In this document: positions 1 through 8,104 of the stretch, piece by piece
How the letters are laid out: the number at the start of each line of letters is the position of its first letter
How positions within the stretch are numbered: position 1 is the first letter of the stretch
DNA from: JALONH01 sp046329235
Lineage (GTDB): Bacteria > Bacteroidota > Bacteroidia > Cytophagales > Cytophagaceae
Length of the DNA: 64,000 bases
Assembly: GCA_046329235.1 (NCBI GenBank)
Contig: JAXLVA010000001.1
Coordinates: forward strand, 3,038,001-3,102,000
Direction of reading: 5' to 3'
The notes under the pieces: model-generated
Told to the model about the DNA's origin: nothing
The model's database searches: none
What the model saw: the letters and a program-made list of their open reading frames with translations, nothing else
Translations under genes and position numbers: made by a program

Positions 1-593
1 CGGGTGGATGGCTGAAGTATGGAAAGCAAATCATCTATCAATTTATCATTTCGATAAGGCGTTTCCATAAACAATTGAGTTTGATTGTTTTGGATGCTCC
101 ATTGCTCTAAATTTTTGAGTTTTTTCTTGCGTTCGGAAAGATCTATCGGTAAGTATCCATTAAAACTGAAACTTTGTCCGCTTAGTCCGGAAGCAATCAA
201 ACAAAGTAGAATGGAAGATGGTCCCACTAGTGGATGTACTCGCACGTTGTTTTGATGCGCCCACGCTACCACTAAAGCACCGGGGTCAGCTATTCCCGGA
301 CAACCGGCATCACTAATCACACCTATGGAAGTTACTTCATCCGGTATTTCTTTTAATAAGTCAGAAAGTTCTTGAGGCTTAGTGTCTTTGGTAAGAGGTA
401 ATAAATGATAAGATTCAACTGAGCGTACGCCCTTCACTACCTTGCTTAAGTAGCGCCGTGTGGTGCGTTCATCTTCACAAAAAAGCCACTCTATATTTTT
501 CAAAACATCGCTTACTTCCTTTGGCATCACTTGTTCCCAAGTGTTTTCTGCAAGTTCATTAGGTATTAAATAAACGATGTTGAGGTTTTTCAT
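1..593 (-). CDS. SAM-dependent methyltransferase, RsmI/tetrapyrrole-methylase family (3' end cut off)
   Basis: The first ~197 codons of a leftward gene lie in the window; the rest lies beyond base 1. The fold is the tetrapyrrole methylase type: ISDAGCPGIADPG at residues 93-105 matches the glycine-rich SAM loop of RsmI, followed by PLVGPSSI (121-128), FNGYLP (144-149) and FMETPYRN (175-182). RsmI 2'-O-methylates C1402 of 16S rRNA. The N-terminus here lacks the usual G-T-L-Y-V-V start, so this may be the shorter Bacteroidota paralogue usually annotated only as SAM-dependent methyltransferase. Its ATG overlaps the TGA of the upstream esterase gene by 4 nt (ATGA), so the two are probably translationally coupled. 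Family sure, exact target not. Confidence 0.5.
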   Translation of the reverse strand, partial: MKNLNIVYLIPNELAENTWEQVMPKEVSDVLKNIEWLFCEDERTTRRYLSKVVKGVRSVESYHLLPLTKDTKPQELSDLLKEIPDEVTSIGVISDAGCPGIADPGALVVAWAHQNNVRVHPLVGPSSILLCLIASGLSGQSFSFNGYLPIDLSERKKKLKNLEQWSIQNNQTQLFMETPYRNDKLIDDLLSILQPST

Positions 594-1360
594 GATTGAA
601 CAAATTGATCGATTAACCCAATAACTTCCGCCGGTTTTTCAGCGTGTACCCAGTGGCTTGCACCTTCAACAGTTGCGATCTGATAATTGGTAAAATATTC
701 TTTGATTAGTGCTTCGTCTTTAGCTTCTATATAACCACTCAAAGCACCGCGAATAAATAAGGTAGGACAAGCAACAAGACTACCTTCCGGTAACGCCTCT
801 CCTACATTTTCAATATTGGAAGACAATAAATTTAAATTAATTCTCCATGCAAAGCCGCCCGCTTCCGTACGATATAAGTTTTTAAGTAAGAATTGACGTA
901 CGCCAAAATCACCAATGAATGCAGCTACTTTATTATCTGCCTCCTGTCTGGACTGCAAGGTAGCTAAGTCAATGCTGTGAAAGGCATCTAAGATAGTATC
1001 ATGATGGCGTAGATAGTATCTCGGAGAAATATCTACTACTATAATTTTAGAAACTAAAGAAGGATAAGTAGCCGCAAAACGCATCACTGTTTTGCCACCC
1101 ATAGAGTGTCCAATTAATGGAGCACATGTAAGTTGGTTAGACTCCAAAAACAATTTCAAATCTTCCACCATGGAAGCGTAGTTGAACGTGTCTGTATGTG
1201 GAGACTGTCCGTGGTTAGCGGCATCCAGAAGATACAGAGTATATTTTTCTTGAAGTACTTTGGCTACACTCAACCAGTTGTCTGAAGAGCCAAATAAACC
1301 ATGTAGTATTACTAAAGGAGGGCCTTGTCCAACTTTTCTGAAATAAAGAGGTACTGCCAT
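590..1360 (-). CDS. Alpha/beta-hydrolase, YbfF-type esterase
   Basis: A 256-aa single-domain alpha/beta hydrolase with no signal peptide, so cytoplasmic. HGLFGSSDNW (20-29) supplies the oxyanion region, GHSMGGK (84-90) holds nucleophile Ser86, and GASHWVHAEKP (233-243) carries catalytic His236. The IRG...Y...E segment before it and the WVHAEKP ending resemble E. coli YbfF, an esterase acting on short acyl thioesters and model esters; the natural substrate is unknown. The gene sits 1 nt downstream of pdxJ and overlaps the methyltransferase by 4 nt, so the three probably form one leftward operon. A second hydrolase with the same HGLFG motif lies at 3215-3988 but is clearly divergent. Confidence 0.5.
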   Translation of the reverse strand: MAVPLYFRKVGQGPPLVILHGLFGSSDNWLSVAKVLQEKYTLYLLDAANHGQSPHTDTFNYASMVEDLKLFLESNQLTCAPLIGHSMGGKTVMRFAATYPSLVSKIIVVDISPRYYLRHHDTILDAFHSIDLATLQSRQEADNKVAAFIGDFGVRQFLLKNLYRTEAGGFAWRINLNLLSSNIENVGEALPEGSLVACPTLFIRGALSGYIEAKDEALIKEYFTNYQIATVEGASHWVHAEKPAEVIGLIDQFVQS

Positions 1361-1361
1361 A

Positions 1362-2081
1362 TTAGGAAATATTCAATTGGTGTTTGTATTGTTGAATCGT
1401 ATTTTCTAAACCAAAATAAAGTGCATCAGAGATAAGTGCATGTCCTATAGAAACCTCATCAATAAAAGGAATCGATTGGATTAGAAACTTAAGATTATGT
1501 AAATCCAAATCATGTCCCGCATTCAACCCTAACCCTACTTTTTTAGCAACTGCTGCAGCGGAGATATAACTTTTCACAGCTTCTGTTTTATTTGTTGGAA
1601 ACAATGTAGCGTAAGGTTCAGTGTATAGTTCTACACGGTCAGCCCCGGCTAATTTGGCACCTTCTACCATTTCTTCGATAGAATCCACAAATACAGATAC
1701 ACGAATACCTTTCGACTTAAATTCTTGACACACTTCTGTTAAGAAATCTTTATGTTTAATGGTGTTCCAACCGCTGTTAGAGGTAATAGCGTCCGGCGCA
1801 TCCGGCACAAGGGTTACTTGATGAGGAATTACTTCACATACTAAGTCAATAAACTTAGGCTCAGGATTACCTTCAATATTAAATTCGGTTTTAATATACT
1901 TTTTTAGTTGACGCACATCTTCGTAGCGAATATGACGTTCATCCGGACGTGGATGTACGGTAATGCCTTCCGCACCAAAGCGTTCACAATCCAAGGCTAC
2001 TTGCAATACATTAGGATTATTACCTCCACGCGCATTACGAATCGTAGCTACTTTATTAATATTTACACTTAATTTAGTCAT
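1362..2081 (-). CDS. pdxJ: Pyridoxine 5'-phosphate synthase PdxJ
   Basis: PdxJ condenses 1-deoxy-D-xylulose 5-phosphate with 3-amino-2-oxopropyl phosphate to form pyridoxine 5'-phosphate, the last ring-forming step of DXP-dependent vitamin B6 synthesis. The 239-aa product shows the family landmarks: LSVNINKVATIRNARGG at the N-terminus, GITVHPRPDERHI, a LVPDAPDAITSNSGWN segment, GADRVELYTEPYA and GLGLNAGHDLDLHNL. A longer reading frame begins at a TTG at 2093, but ATG 2081 gives the normal PdxJ N-terminus. The gene heads a leftward operon with the esterase and methyltransferase. A -7 box at 2131-2138 (minus strand) could drive it, although no good -33 element is visible. Confidence 0.5.
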   Translation of the reverse strand: MTKLSVNINKVATIRNARGGNNPNVLQVALDCERFGAEGITVHPRPDERHIRYEDVRQLKKYIKTEFNIEGNPEPKFIDLVCEVIPHQVTLVPDAPDAITSNSGWNTIKHKDFLTEVCQEFKSKGIRVSVFVDSIEEMVEGAKLAGADRVELYTEPYATLFPTNKTEAVKSYISAAAVAKKVGLGLNAGHDLDLHNLKFLIQSIPFIDEVSIGHALISDALYFGLENTIQQYKHQLNIS

Positions 2082-2084
2082 AGG

Positions 2085-2117
2085 TTTGGGCAACTTCCGC
2101 CCTAAATTGTATTTTTG
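2085..2117 (+). promoter_or_regulatory. Promoter of the YqeY-like gene (TTTG-N21-TAttTTTG)
   Basis: TTTG at 2085-2088 and TATTTTTG at 2110-2117 are separated by 21 nt, matching the Bacteroidota primary sigma consensus TTTG-N19/21-TAnnTTTG. Transcription would start near 2124, about 25 nt before the ATG at 2150. Confidence 0.5.
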
Positions 2118-2130
2118 TTAGACAACCGTA

Positions 2131-2138
2131 CAAAAATA
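2131..2138 (-). promoter_or_regulatory. pdxJ: Possible pdxJ -7 box (TAttTTTG, minus strand)
   Basis: The reverse complement of 2131-2138 is TATTTTTG, an exact TAnnTTTG match pointing at pdxJ. No TTTG lies at the expected -33 distance. If used, its start site would fall near 2124, facing the rightward promoter. Confidence 0.5.
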
Positions 2139-2149
2139 GGAAAAACAAT

Positions 2150-2605
2150 ATGAGTTTAAAGGAAACCATCGAAGGGGATATCAAAAAAGCAATGTTAGCT
2201 AAGAATCAGGATGATTTAAGAGCTTTACGTGCTATCAAATCTTTAATCTTACTTGCTGAAACTGAAAAAGGTGCAGCTCAAACTCTTACTCAAGATAAAG
2301 AAATTCAATTATTGACCAAAGCGGCAAAACAACGTAAGGAGTCGGCTGAAATATTTGGAACTCAAGCAAGACCGGATTTACAAGAGAAGGAATTACAAGA
2401 GTTAGCGGTTATCGAAAGATATTTACCAAAACAATTATCAGCGGAAGAATTGACGGCAAAAGTGAAAGAGATAGTTTCTCAAGTAGGCGCTACAAGTCCT
2501 GCGGACATGGGCAAAGTGATGGGTGTGGCATCTAAGCAATTAGCAGGTCTAGCGGACGGAAAGTTGATTTCCGAAACCGTTAAAAATGTATTGGCTTCTT
2601 TATAA
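2150..2605 (+). CDS. GatB/YqeY domain protein
   Basis: A 151-aa protein of the YqeY family, whose fold matches the C-terminal tRNA-binding region of the GatB subunit of Asp/Glu-tRNA amidotransferase. The role of the free-standing form is not settled. Family landmarks are LRAIKSLILLAETEKG near residues 25-40, QLLTKAAKQRKESAEIFG, LQELAVIERYLPKQLSAEELTAKV and a C-terminal ADMGKVMGVASKQLAGLADGKLISETVKNVL helix pair (read here in parts). Length is the family norm. It has its own good promoter at 2085-2117 and is followed after 8 nt by the CvpA-like gene, so the two are likely cotranscribed. Confidence 0.5.
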   Translation: MSLKETIEGDIKKAMLAKNQDDLRALRAIKSLILLAETEKGAAQTLTQDKEIQLLTKAAKQRKESAEIFGTQARPDLQEKELQELAVIERYLPKQLSAEELTAKVKEIVSQVGATSPADMGKVMGVASKQLAGLADGKLISETVKNVLASL

Positions 2606-2613
2606 AAATCAGA

Positions 2614-3138
2614 TTGGAATACATCGATATATTATTGGTCGGCATTTTGTTGTATAGTGCTTGGAAAGGTTATCAATCCGGATTACTCATTCAACTGTTG
2701 ACTCTGTTAGCTTGGGTTATAGCTTTAGTAACGGCGTTTCAATTGATGAATGTAGCAGTAGATTATCTATCAGATAATTTTCAAATGAAGGGTTCTTGGG
2801 TTCCTGTGCTAGGATTTGTCTTTATATTCTTGGTAGTATTACTTGGAATGTTTTTATTATCCAAATGGTTAACCTATGTAGTGCATGCGACATTAGTAGG
2901 TACGTTTGACAAATATGCAGGAGCTTTGATAGGATTAGTTAAAGCGGCTTTCGGTTTAGGAGGCTTTCTTTGGTTAATTGATAAATCAAAATTAGAACTA
3001 CCTAGTTCCTATACGGATGAGGCTTTTATCTATCCTTGGTTGGTGGATTTTACACCGAAAATGGTATCTTGGATAAGTTGGATAATACCATTCTCTGATA
3101 TCTTTTCGAAAGTAAGTGAATGGGTTCATTTATCCTGA
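2614..3138 (+). CDS. CvpA family inner-membrane protein
   Basis: A 174-aa integral membrane protein with about four hydrophobic segments (residues 5-20, 24-45, 62-82 and 102-122). The opening IDILLVGILLYSAWKGYQSG is the CvpA/colicin-V-production family signature. Family members are needed for colicin V production or for envelope-stress and bile tolerance in enterobacteria; the molecular function is unknown. The start appears to be TTG at 2614: the frame is open back to a stop at 2581 with no ATG or GTG between, and the next ATG would delete the first transmembrane segment. It lies 8 nt after the YqeY-like gene. Family confident, start codon moderately so. Confidence 0.5.
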   Translation: MEYIDILLVGILLYSAWKGYQSGLLIQLLTLLAWVIALVTAFQLMNVAVDYLSDNFQMKGSWVPVLGFVFIFLVVLLGMFLLSKWLTYVVHATLVGTFDKYAGALIGLVKAAFGLGGFLWLIDKSKLELPSSYTDEAFIYPWLVDFTPKMVSWISWIIPFSDIFSKVSEWVHLS

Positions 3139-3214
3139 TATAATTACTCATTCTTTATGGGGATTATAAACTTTATTTTACATTGCACGTTAGTAGAAGT
3201 AAGAAGTTAGCACT

Positions 3215-3988
3215 ATGACTTTAACAGTAAAACAAGAAGGCGGATTCAAGTTTGTAGAAGAAGGAGAAGGTGAAGTATTATTACTGCTTCACGGACTGTT
3301 TGGGGCATTGAGCAACTGGGAAGGGATGGTTAATCATTTCAAAGAAAAATATAAAGTGATTATTCCCATGTTACCTATTTATGAAATGCCAATAAAATCG
3401 GCAGGTCTGGAAGGGTTAGTTAATTTCTTGGAAAAGTTTGTTGCGTACAAGCATTTACAAGAATTTCATTTAATAGGGAACTCTTTAGGAGGTCATGTAG
3501 GTTTAATTTATACTCTTAAGAATAGCAAATTCGTTAAGACGGTTACACTTACGGGCTCTTCGGGCTTGTTTGAAAACGGAATGGGTGGCTCGTTCCCTAA
3601 GAGAGGTAATTATGAATACGTAAGTGAAAGGGTTAAATACACCTTCTTTGATCCTAACACGGCAAAAAATGCGTTAATAGATGAGGTATATCAAATATGC
3701 AATGATATTCCTAAGTGTATGCGAATTATAGCAATTGCCAAATCGGCACAGCGTCATAATATGGCAAAAGAAATTCCTAAAATCGACAAACCTACGTTAT
3801 TGATTTGGGGATTAAATGATACGATTACTCCTCCATTAGTGGCACACGAGTTCAACAGATTAATGAAAAACTCGATACTTCGTTTTGTAGATCAGTGTGG
3901 CCATGCTCCTATGATGGAACATCCGGAGTCGTTTAATCATTATTACGAACAGTTCATACAACAATATACACCGGTACATGTTAGCTGA
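3215..3988 (+). CDS. Alpha/beta-fold hydrolase
   Basis: A 257-aa cytoplasmic alpha/beta hydrolase. The oxyanion region is HGLFGALSNWEG, the nucleophile elbow GNSLGGH (Ser), the acid region IWGLNDTITPP (Asp) and the catalytic histidine lies in CGHAPMMEHPESF. The cap region carries an unusual run PKRGNYEYVSERVKYTFFD. The substrate cannot be told from sequence. Its end overlaps the start of the CBS-domain gene by 11 nt, and that gene is followed 1 nt later by NAD kinase, so the three look like one rightward transcription unit. I see no TAnnTTTG box in the 76 nt before the ATG. Confidence 0.5.
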   Translation: MTLTVKQEGGFKFVEEGEGEVLLLLHGLFGALSNWEGMVNHFKEKYKVIIPMLPIYEMPIKSAGLEGLVNFLEKFVAYKHLQEFHLIGNSLGGHVGLIYTLKNSKFVKTVTLTGSSGLFENGMGGSFPKRGNYEYVSERVKYTFFDPNTAKNALIDEVYQICNDIPKCMRIIAIAKSAQRHNMAKEIPKIDKPTLLIWGLNDTITPPLVAHEFNRLMKNSILRFVDQCGHAPMMEHPESFNHYYEQFIQQYTPVHVS

Positions 3989-4643
3989 AGAATTAATAAA
4001 TCAAATGATACCACCGCTCAAATTAACGGATACCGCACAGGTAGCGTTAAATTGGATGGAAGTATTTCGTTTGAGCCAACTTCCGGTAATTGATAAGAAC
4101 CAATACATAGGATTACTTTCGGAAGAAACAATTTTAGATAAAAATGATTCTTCATTAGCAATCGGCGAATTCCCTTTAGATTTTAAAGACTTAAAAGCAG
4201 CACCATCTGCACACTATTACGAATTAATTCAAATGGCCAATAAGCATAAGGTCGAATTATTACCGGTAGTGGATGAAGATAATCAATACATTGGAGTAGT
4301 ATCTGTCAACGAAACCTCTGCTGCTATTGCACAGATGTTTGCTTCTCAAGGGCCGGGCGGTATCATCGTTCTGCACATGAAAGATAATGACTATACTCTA
4401 ACACAGATTGCCCGCTTAATTGAGTCTAACGATACTAAAATCATCAGTTTGTTTGTAGCTAATGATGAAAAAAATCCCGGTTTTGTCAAAGTTACCATTA
4501 AGTTAAATCGTGTAGATTTAACACGAGTGATTGCAACGTTGGAGCGTTACGACTATCGTATTATAGCACACTTCCAAGAAACAGACACTGAAAATCAAGA
4601 TAAGGATCGTTTAGATCTATTGTTTAAATATCTAAATATCTGA
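3978..4643 (+). CDS. CBS-pair plus ACT-like domain protein (AcuB-like)
   Basis: A 221-aa soluble protein. Two CBS repeats fill about residues 1-125 (LPVIDKNQYIGLLSEETIL and LLPVVDEDNQYIGVVSVNE mark the two beta strands that bind adenosyl ligands). The remainder begins GPGGIIVLHMKDNDYTLTQIA and has the pattern of an ACT-like fold, as in Bacillus AcuB. CBS pairs sense AMP, ATP, NAD-type or SAM ligands. Overlap with the upstream hydrolase (11 nt) and near contact with nadK (TGA-G-ATG) suggest tight coupling, so an adenine-nucleotide or NAD(P) sensing role is a reasonable but unproven guess. Confidence 0.5.
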   Translation: MLAEELINQMIPPLKLTDTAQVALNWMEVFRLSQLPVIDKNQYIGLLSEETILDKNDSSLAIGEFPLDFKDLKAAPSAHYYELIQMANKHKVELLPVVDEDNQYIGVVSVNETSAAIAQMFASQGPGGIIVLHMKDNDYTLTQIARLIESNDTKIISLFVANDEKNPGFVKVTIKLNRVDLTRVIATLERYDYRIIAHFQETDTENQDKDRLDLLFKYLNI

Positions 4644-4644
4644 G

Positions 4645-5523
4645 ATGTATATTGCGATTCATGGGCGACCATTTAAAGAGGATAATATTCCTGCTGTGCA
4701 GCAATTGCTGTATAGTTTATTAGATCGCGGAGTACGTCTTTGTTTTAATAAACAATTTGTAGGTTTTCTAGAGCAATTAAAGTTAGATTTCCCTAGCAAC
4801 TCCTACGTGTTTTCATCTATGCAGGATTTGCCTGAAGTAGATGCAATGATTAGTATTGGAGGGGATGGTACCTTATTGGAATCGGTAACATTCGTTGGTC
4901 CAAAAGAAATTCCTATATTAGGTATCAATACCGGTAGGTTAGGTTTTCTGGCGGCCACCCGAAGAGAAGAAATAGATATGGCGATTGACGAATTAATTTC
5001 TCAGCACTATCGTATTTCGGAAAGAACATTAGTACGACTCATTTCAGACCAGGATTTGTTTGGGGGCTTAAATTTTGCCTTGAATGAGTTGACTATTTCC
5101 AAACGAGATTCTTCTTCCATGATTACGGTTCATACGTATGTGGATGGAGAGTTTCTTAATTCCTATTGGGCGGATGGTTTGATAGTAAGTACTCCTACAG
5201 GATCTACAGGTTACTCTTTAAGTTGCGGTGGTCCATTACTACATCCTACCACCGAAAATTTTATCATTACCCCAATCAGTCCGCATAATCTCAATGTAAG
5301 ACCAATGGTGATTTCGGACGAATCGCATGTGTCCTTCGAAATTGAAGGTAGAAGTAAAAACTTCCTAATTTCCTTAGACTCAAGGTCTATGATTGTTTCC
5401 TCAGAGGTTAAGTTAGCAGTAAAAAAGGAGTCTTTTAAGGTGAAACTCATTGAGTTAAAACCCAATAACTATTTCAAGACCCTGCGAACAAAACTTAATT
5501 GGGGATTTGATGCAAGAAATTAG
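4645..5523 (+). CDS. nadK: NAD kinase
   Basis: NAD kinase phosphorylates NAD+ to NADP+, the only route to NADP(H). The 292-aa product carries the GGDGTLLES motif (72-80; catalytic Asp in GGDG), INTGRLGFLA, the NE-containing ALNELTISK segment and PTGSTGYSLSCGGPL, together the complete family signature, at typical length. Translation starts 1 nt after the stop of the CBS-domain gene, so it is probably translated from the same mRNA as the two genes before it. The DUF6089 genes downstream seem to start from their own box at 5581-5588. Confidence 0.5.
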   Translation: MYIAIHGRPFKEDNIPAVQQLLYSLLDRGVRLCFNKQFVGFLEQLKLDFPSNSYVFSSMQDLPEVDAMISIGGDGTLLESVTFVGPKEIPILGINTGRLGFLAATRREEIDMAIDELISQHYRISERTLVRLISDQDLFGGLNFALNELTISKRDSSSMITVHTYVDGEFLNSYWADGLIVSTPTGSTGYSLSCGGPLLHPTTENFIITPISPHNLNVRPMVISDESHVSFEIEGRSKNFLISLDSRSMIVSSEVKLAVKKESFKVKLIELKPNNYFKTLRTKLNWGFDARN

Positions 5524-5580
5524 CCAAATATGCATATATTTGGATTGAATGTAATTATTCATAGGCTAGTGTTATCATTA

Positions 5581-5588
5581 TAGTTTTG
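5581..5588 (+). promoter_or_regulatory. -7 box TAgtTTTG, 9 nt before the DUF6089 ATG
   Basis: TAGTTTTG matches TAnnTTTG exactly. No TTTG is present 19-21 nt upstream. The box ends 9 nt before ATG 5598, so any transcript from it would be leaderless or nearly so. It also overlaps the TTG at 5586 that would otherwise extend the reading frame. Confidence 0.5.
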
Positions 5589-5597
5589 CTCAACTAC

Positions 5598-6578
5598 ATG
5601 AAAAAAATTTACACCTTTTTGATAGTATTTTTATTGGCAATGATTTGTCAAACTACATTTGCTCAACAAAGTTTTAAGAAGAACAGATACTGGAGCATTG
5701 GTGGTTGTTTAAATGCAATGAATTATGTTGGAGATTTGGATCCAGGCCCAAGTTTCTTAAGCCCAAGTATTAAATTTACTCGTTATAATTTTGGTATAAC
5801 AGCGCTGTATCGCTTAGAGCCAAGAATATCTTTGCGAGCTACGTTTTCATATGGTCGTATCAAAGGTGCCGATTCAGAAAGTGCCAACTTTGATGAGAAA
5901 AACATCAACCGTTTATTCAGAAATCTCTCCATGAGAAATCAGATTTATGAGTTTAAGTTTGATGTGGTTGTTGATTTATTTGAAAACCGAGGGAAATACA
6001 CTAAACGCCCTGATTATACCCCCTACATATTTGCAGGACTAGCCTATTTTCACCATAACCCGGAAGGTTTAACTCCAGATGGGAATTGGGTAAGCTTAAG
6101 AGGTTTAAATACCGAGGGTCAAGGATTAGACGGCGGAGCAAAACCTTATTCTTTAAACCAAATTGCACTACCTGTTGGGGTTGGTTTTAGATACAAATTG
6201 GCAAAACACTTAGACTTAGCCTTTGAAATTGGTTGGAGATTCACAACTACAGATTATTTAGATGACGTAGGAGGTAAATATTTTGATAAAGAACAATTAC
6301 AGGCTAATTATGGTGATTTATCTGTAATTATGTCTGATAGAAGTTACGAAGGTTATCAAAACAATCCGGAGGTACAGCAAGCCGCTAATGATTATTACGG
6401 AGGAAATGCATTAAGTTCTCCATATCCGGGTAGTCCTCAATATATAGGCCTGGTAGGGTATGGCGGAAATGGTGACCAACGTGGAGATTTAAAAGGAAGA
6501 AGAGATACCTACATAATAACCGGGTTCCATTTGACGTATATATTACCAGAAAAGGTAATCTGTCCAAAATTCAGATAG
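5598..6578 (+). CDS. DUF6089 family outer-membrane beta-barrel protein (first of two)
   Basis: A 326-aa secreted protein beginning with a clear signal peptide (MKKIYTFLIVFLLAMICQTT, then FAQ|Q cleavage site). The mature part alternates short amphipathic strands (YWSIGGCLNAMNYVGDLDP, FGITALYRLEPRISLRATFSYG, TPYIFAGLAYFHHNP, LPVGVGFRYKLAKHLDLAFEIGW) as in small eight- to ten-strand barrels; the opening fits DUF6089. The frame extends 4 codons to a TTG at 5586, but ATG 5598 starts the signal peptide and sits just past a -7 box. It precedes a second DUF6089 gene, uppS and bamA, a conserved Bacteroidota neighbourhood suggesting a role in outer-membrane assembly. Exact function unknown. Confidence 0.5.
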   Translation: MKKIYTFLIVFLLAMICQTTFAQQSFKKNRYWSIGGCLNAMNYVGDLDPGPSFLSPSIKFTRYNFGITALYRLEPRISLRATFSYGRIKGADSESANFDEKNINRLFRNLSMRNQIYEFKFDVVVDLFENRGKYTKRPDYTPYIFAGLAYFHHNPEGLTPDGNWVSLRGLNTEGQGLDGGAKPYSLNQIALPVGVGFRYKLAKHLDLAFEIGWRFTTTDYLDDVGGKYFDKEQLQANYGDLSVIMSDRSYEGYQNNPEVQQAANDYYGGNALSSPYPGSPQYIGLVGYGGNGDQRGDLKGRRDTYIITGFHLTYILPEKVICPKFR

Positions 6579-6586
6579 TTTAAATA

Positions 6587-7300
6587 ATGAGATTTATATT
6601 TCCAAAAACGATAGGGAAAACACTTTTCTCTATCGTTTTTCTTTCTATTTGCCCAATCATATCCCAAGCACAGATCAATGAAATAGGCTTAAGTTTGGGA
6701 GCTTCCATGTATAGTGGTGAAATAGTTCAACACATTGATTGGATGAATCCTAGACCGTCAGGTCAATTGTTTTATCGTGCTAATTTATCACATGTCATTT
6801 CTTTAAAATTAGCTGCCGGCTTTGGTGTCATTTCTTCATCAGATGCAAGCTATAGCAATGGGATGAATGATGCTCGCAATCACAGTTTTACTACTGTATA
6901 CAATGATTTAACAGCAATGGTAGAGTATAACTTCCTTGATTATAAGTATAATAGTAAAGACGACGTGAACAAAATAAGCCCATATACCACCATAGGGTTA
7001 GGGGTTTTTTCCTATAATAACGGTACCAATCCTCCCAAAAATGCCGTACACCCGGGTTCAGGAGTGCCTTTCACCATACCATTTGGAGTTGGAGTGAAAC
7101 TTAGAACACATTCTAACTGGAACTTTCAATGGCAATTTATTGCTAATAAAACCTTTACAGATAATTTAGATGGGATTTATGAAGTAGCAAACACCCCTAA
7201 AGCCTATACGAACTCCCATAATACTGATTGGTATTACTTTACAGGTATATCCGCCGGATATGTATTTTATAAGGTGAACTGTCCTCAAAAGATGAGATAA
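6587..7300 (+). CDS. DUF6089 family outer-membrane beta-barrel protein (second)
   Basis: A 237-aa secreted protein, paralogous in layout to the gene 8 nt upstream but shorter. The signal peptide runs through residue ~29 (ends ISQAQ). The mature start INEIGLSLGASMYSGEIVQ and later strands (YTTIGLGVFSYN, TIPFGVGVKLRTHSNWNFQWQF, WYYFTGISAGYVFYKVNCPQKMR) fit a small barrel of the DUF6089 type. Both paralogues end with V...CP near the C-terminus. The codons for the signal peptide form a 37-nt terminator-like hairpin (6604-6640, listed separately), so expression relative to the first paralogue may be reduced or conditional. Barrel family confident; function unknown. Confidence 0.5.
   Translation: MRFIFPKTIGKTLFSIVFLSICPIISQAQINEIGLSLGASMYSGEIVQHIDWMNPRPSGQLFYRANLSHVISLKLAAGFGVISSSDASYSNGMNDARNHSFTTVYNDLTAMVEYNFLDYKYNSKDDVNKISPYTTIGLGVFSYNNGTNPPKNAVHPGSGVPFTIPFGVGVKLRTHSNWNFQWQFIANKTFTDNLDGIYEVANTPKAYTNSHNTDWYYFTGISAGYVFYKVNCPQKMR
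6604..6640 (+). terminator. Terminator-like hairpin inside the second DUF6089 gene
   Basis: AAAAACGATAGGGAAAA (6604-6620), loop CAC, TTTTCTCTATCGTTTTT (6624-6640): 17 base pairs including one G-T pair, followed by CTTTCTATTT. It has the shape of an intrinsic terminator but lies in codons 6-18 of an intact gene. Function (attenuation, mRNA end, or RNA stability element) is inferred. Confidence 0.5.
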
Positions 7301-7326
7301 TTCCGCAATCCTGTCCCTTTTTTTAC

Positions 7327-7334
7327 TAAATTTG
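7327..7334 (+). promoter_or_regulatory. uppS: -7 box TAaaTTTG, 11 nt before uppS
   Basis: TAAATTTG is an exact TAnnTTTG match ending 11 nt before the uppS ATG at 7346. No clear -33 TTTG. A transcript from here would have only a few untranslated bases. Confidence 0.5.
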
Positions 7335-7345
7335 CGGCTTATCCT

Positions 7346-8104
7346 ATGTCTGACCTGAGTAAAATAAATAAAAGTCAACTACCTCAACATATTGCCATCA
7401 TTATGGATGGGAATGGTAGATGGGCTAAGAAGCAAGGATTCTTGAATAGAATATTTGGCCACAAACATGCGTTAAAATCAGTTCGTGACGTAACAGAAGG
7501 TTGTGTAGAATTAGGAGTCAAATTTTTGACTTTATACGCCTTTTCAACAGAGAACTGGAACCGTCCTAAAGAAGAAGTAGAAGCATTAATGGAACTATTA
7601 ATAACTTCACTAATGGATGAAGTTCCGGGTTTGCATAAAAACAATATTCGAGTTAACACCATAGGAGATTTGGAATCCTTACCTAAGGCATGTCAAAAAC
7701 AATTGAAGGATGCTTTTGAGTTAACTAAAAATAATACAGGCCTTACACTTACACTAGCTCTAAGTTACAGCGGCCGTTGGGAGATAACAGAATCCGTTCG
7801 TAAGATAGCTGAATTGGTTGCCAACAACCAACTAGACCCAAAACAAATCACAGAACAAACAATCAGTCAATATTTGTCTGATCCCACGTTACCGGATCCG
7901 GAATTAATGATTCGTACAAGTGGCGAATTTAGAATAAGTAATTTTCTTTTATGGCAGTTAGCATACAGTGAGATTTATATCACCGATACGCTATGGCCTG
8001 ATTTCAGAAAAGACGACTTAATTAAAGCAATACTAAATTATCAATCAAGAGAACGTCGTTTTGGTATGACCAGCGAACAACTCAATGGAGTACAAGCAGG
8101 ATGA
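7346..8104 (+). CDS. uppS: Undecaprenyl diphosphate synthase (isoprenyl transferase)
   Basis: UppS adds eight cis isoprene units to farnesyl diphosphate, giving the C55 carrier lipid for peptidoglycan, LPS O-antigen and other envelope polymers. The 252-aa cis-prenyltransferase has HIAIIMDGNGRWA at 15-27 (catalytic Asp21), the GHKHALKSVRDV segment, LTLYAFSTENWNRP, LALSYSGRWEI and the C-terminal PELMIRTSGEFRISNFLLWQ and SRERRFG motifs. Its TGA overlaps the bamA ATG by 4 nt (ATGA), so the two are translationally coupled, a conserved Bacteroidota arrangement that ties carrier lipid supply to outer-membrane biogenesis. Confidence 0.5.
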   Translation: MSDLSKINKSQLPQHIAIIMDGNGRWAKKQGFLNRIFGHKHALKSVRDVTEGCVELGVKFLTLYAFSTENWNRPKEEVEALMELLITSLMDEVPGLHKNNIRVNTIGDLESLPKACQKQLKDAFELTKNNTGLTLTLALSYSGRWEITESVRKIAELVANNQLDPKQITEQTISQYLSDPTLPDPELMIRTSGEFRISNFLLWQLAYSEIYITDTLWPDFRKDDLIKAILNYQSRERRFGMTSEQLNGVQAG

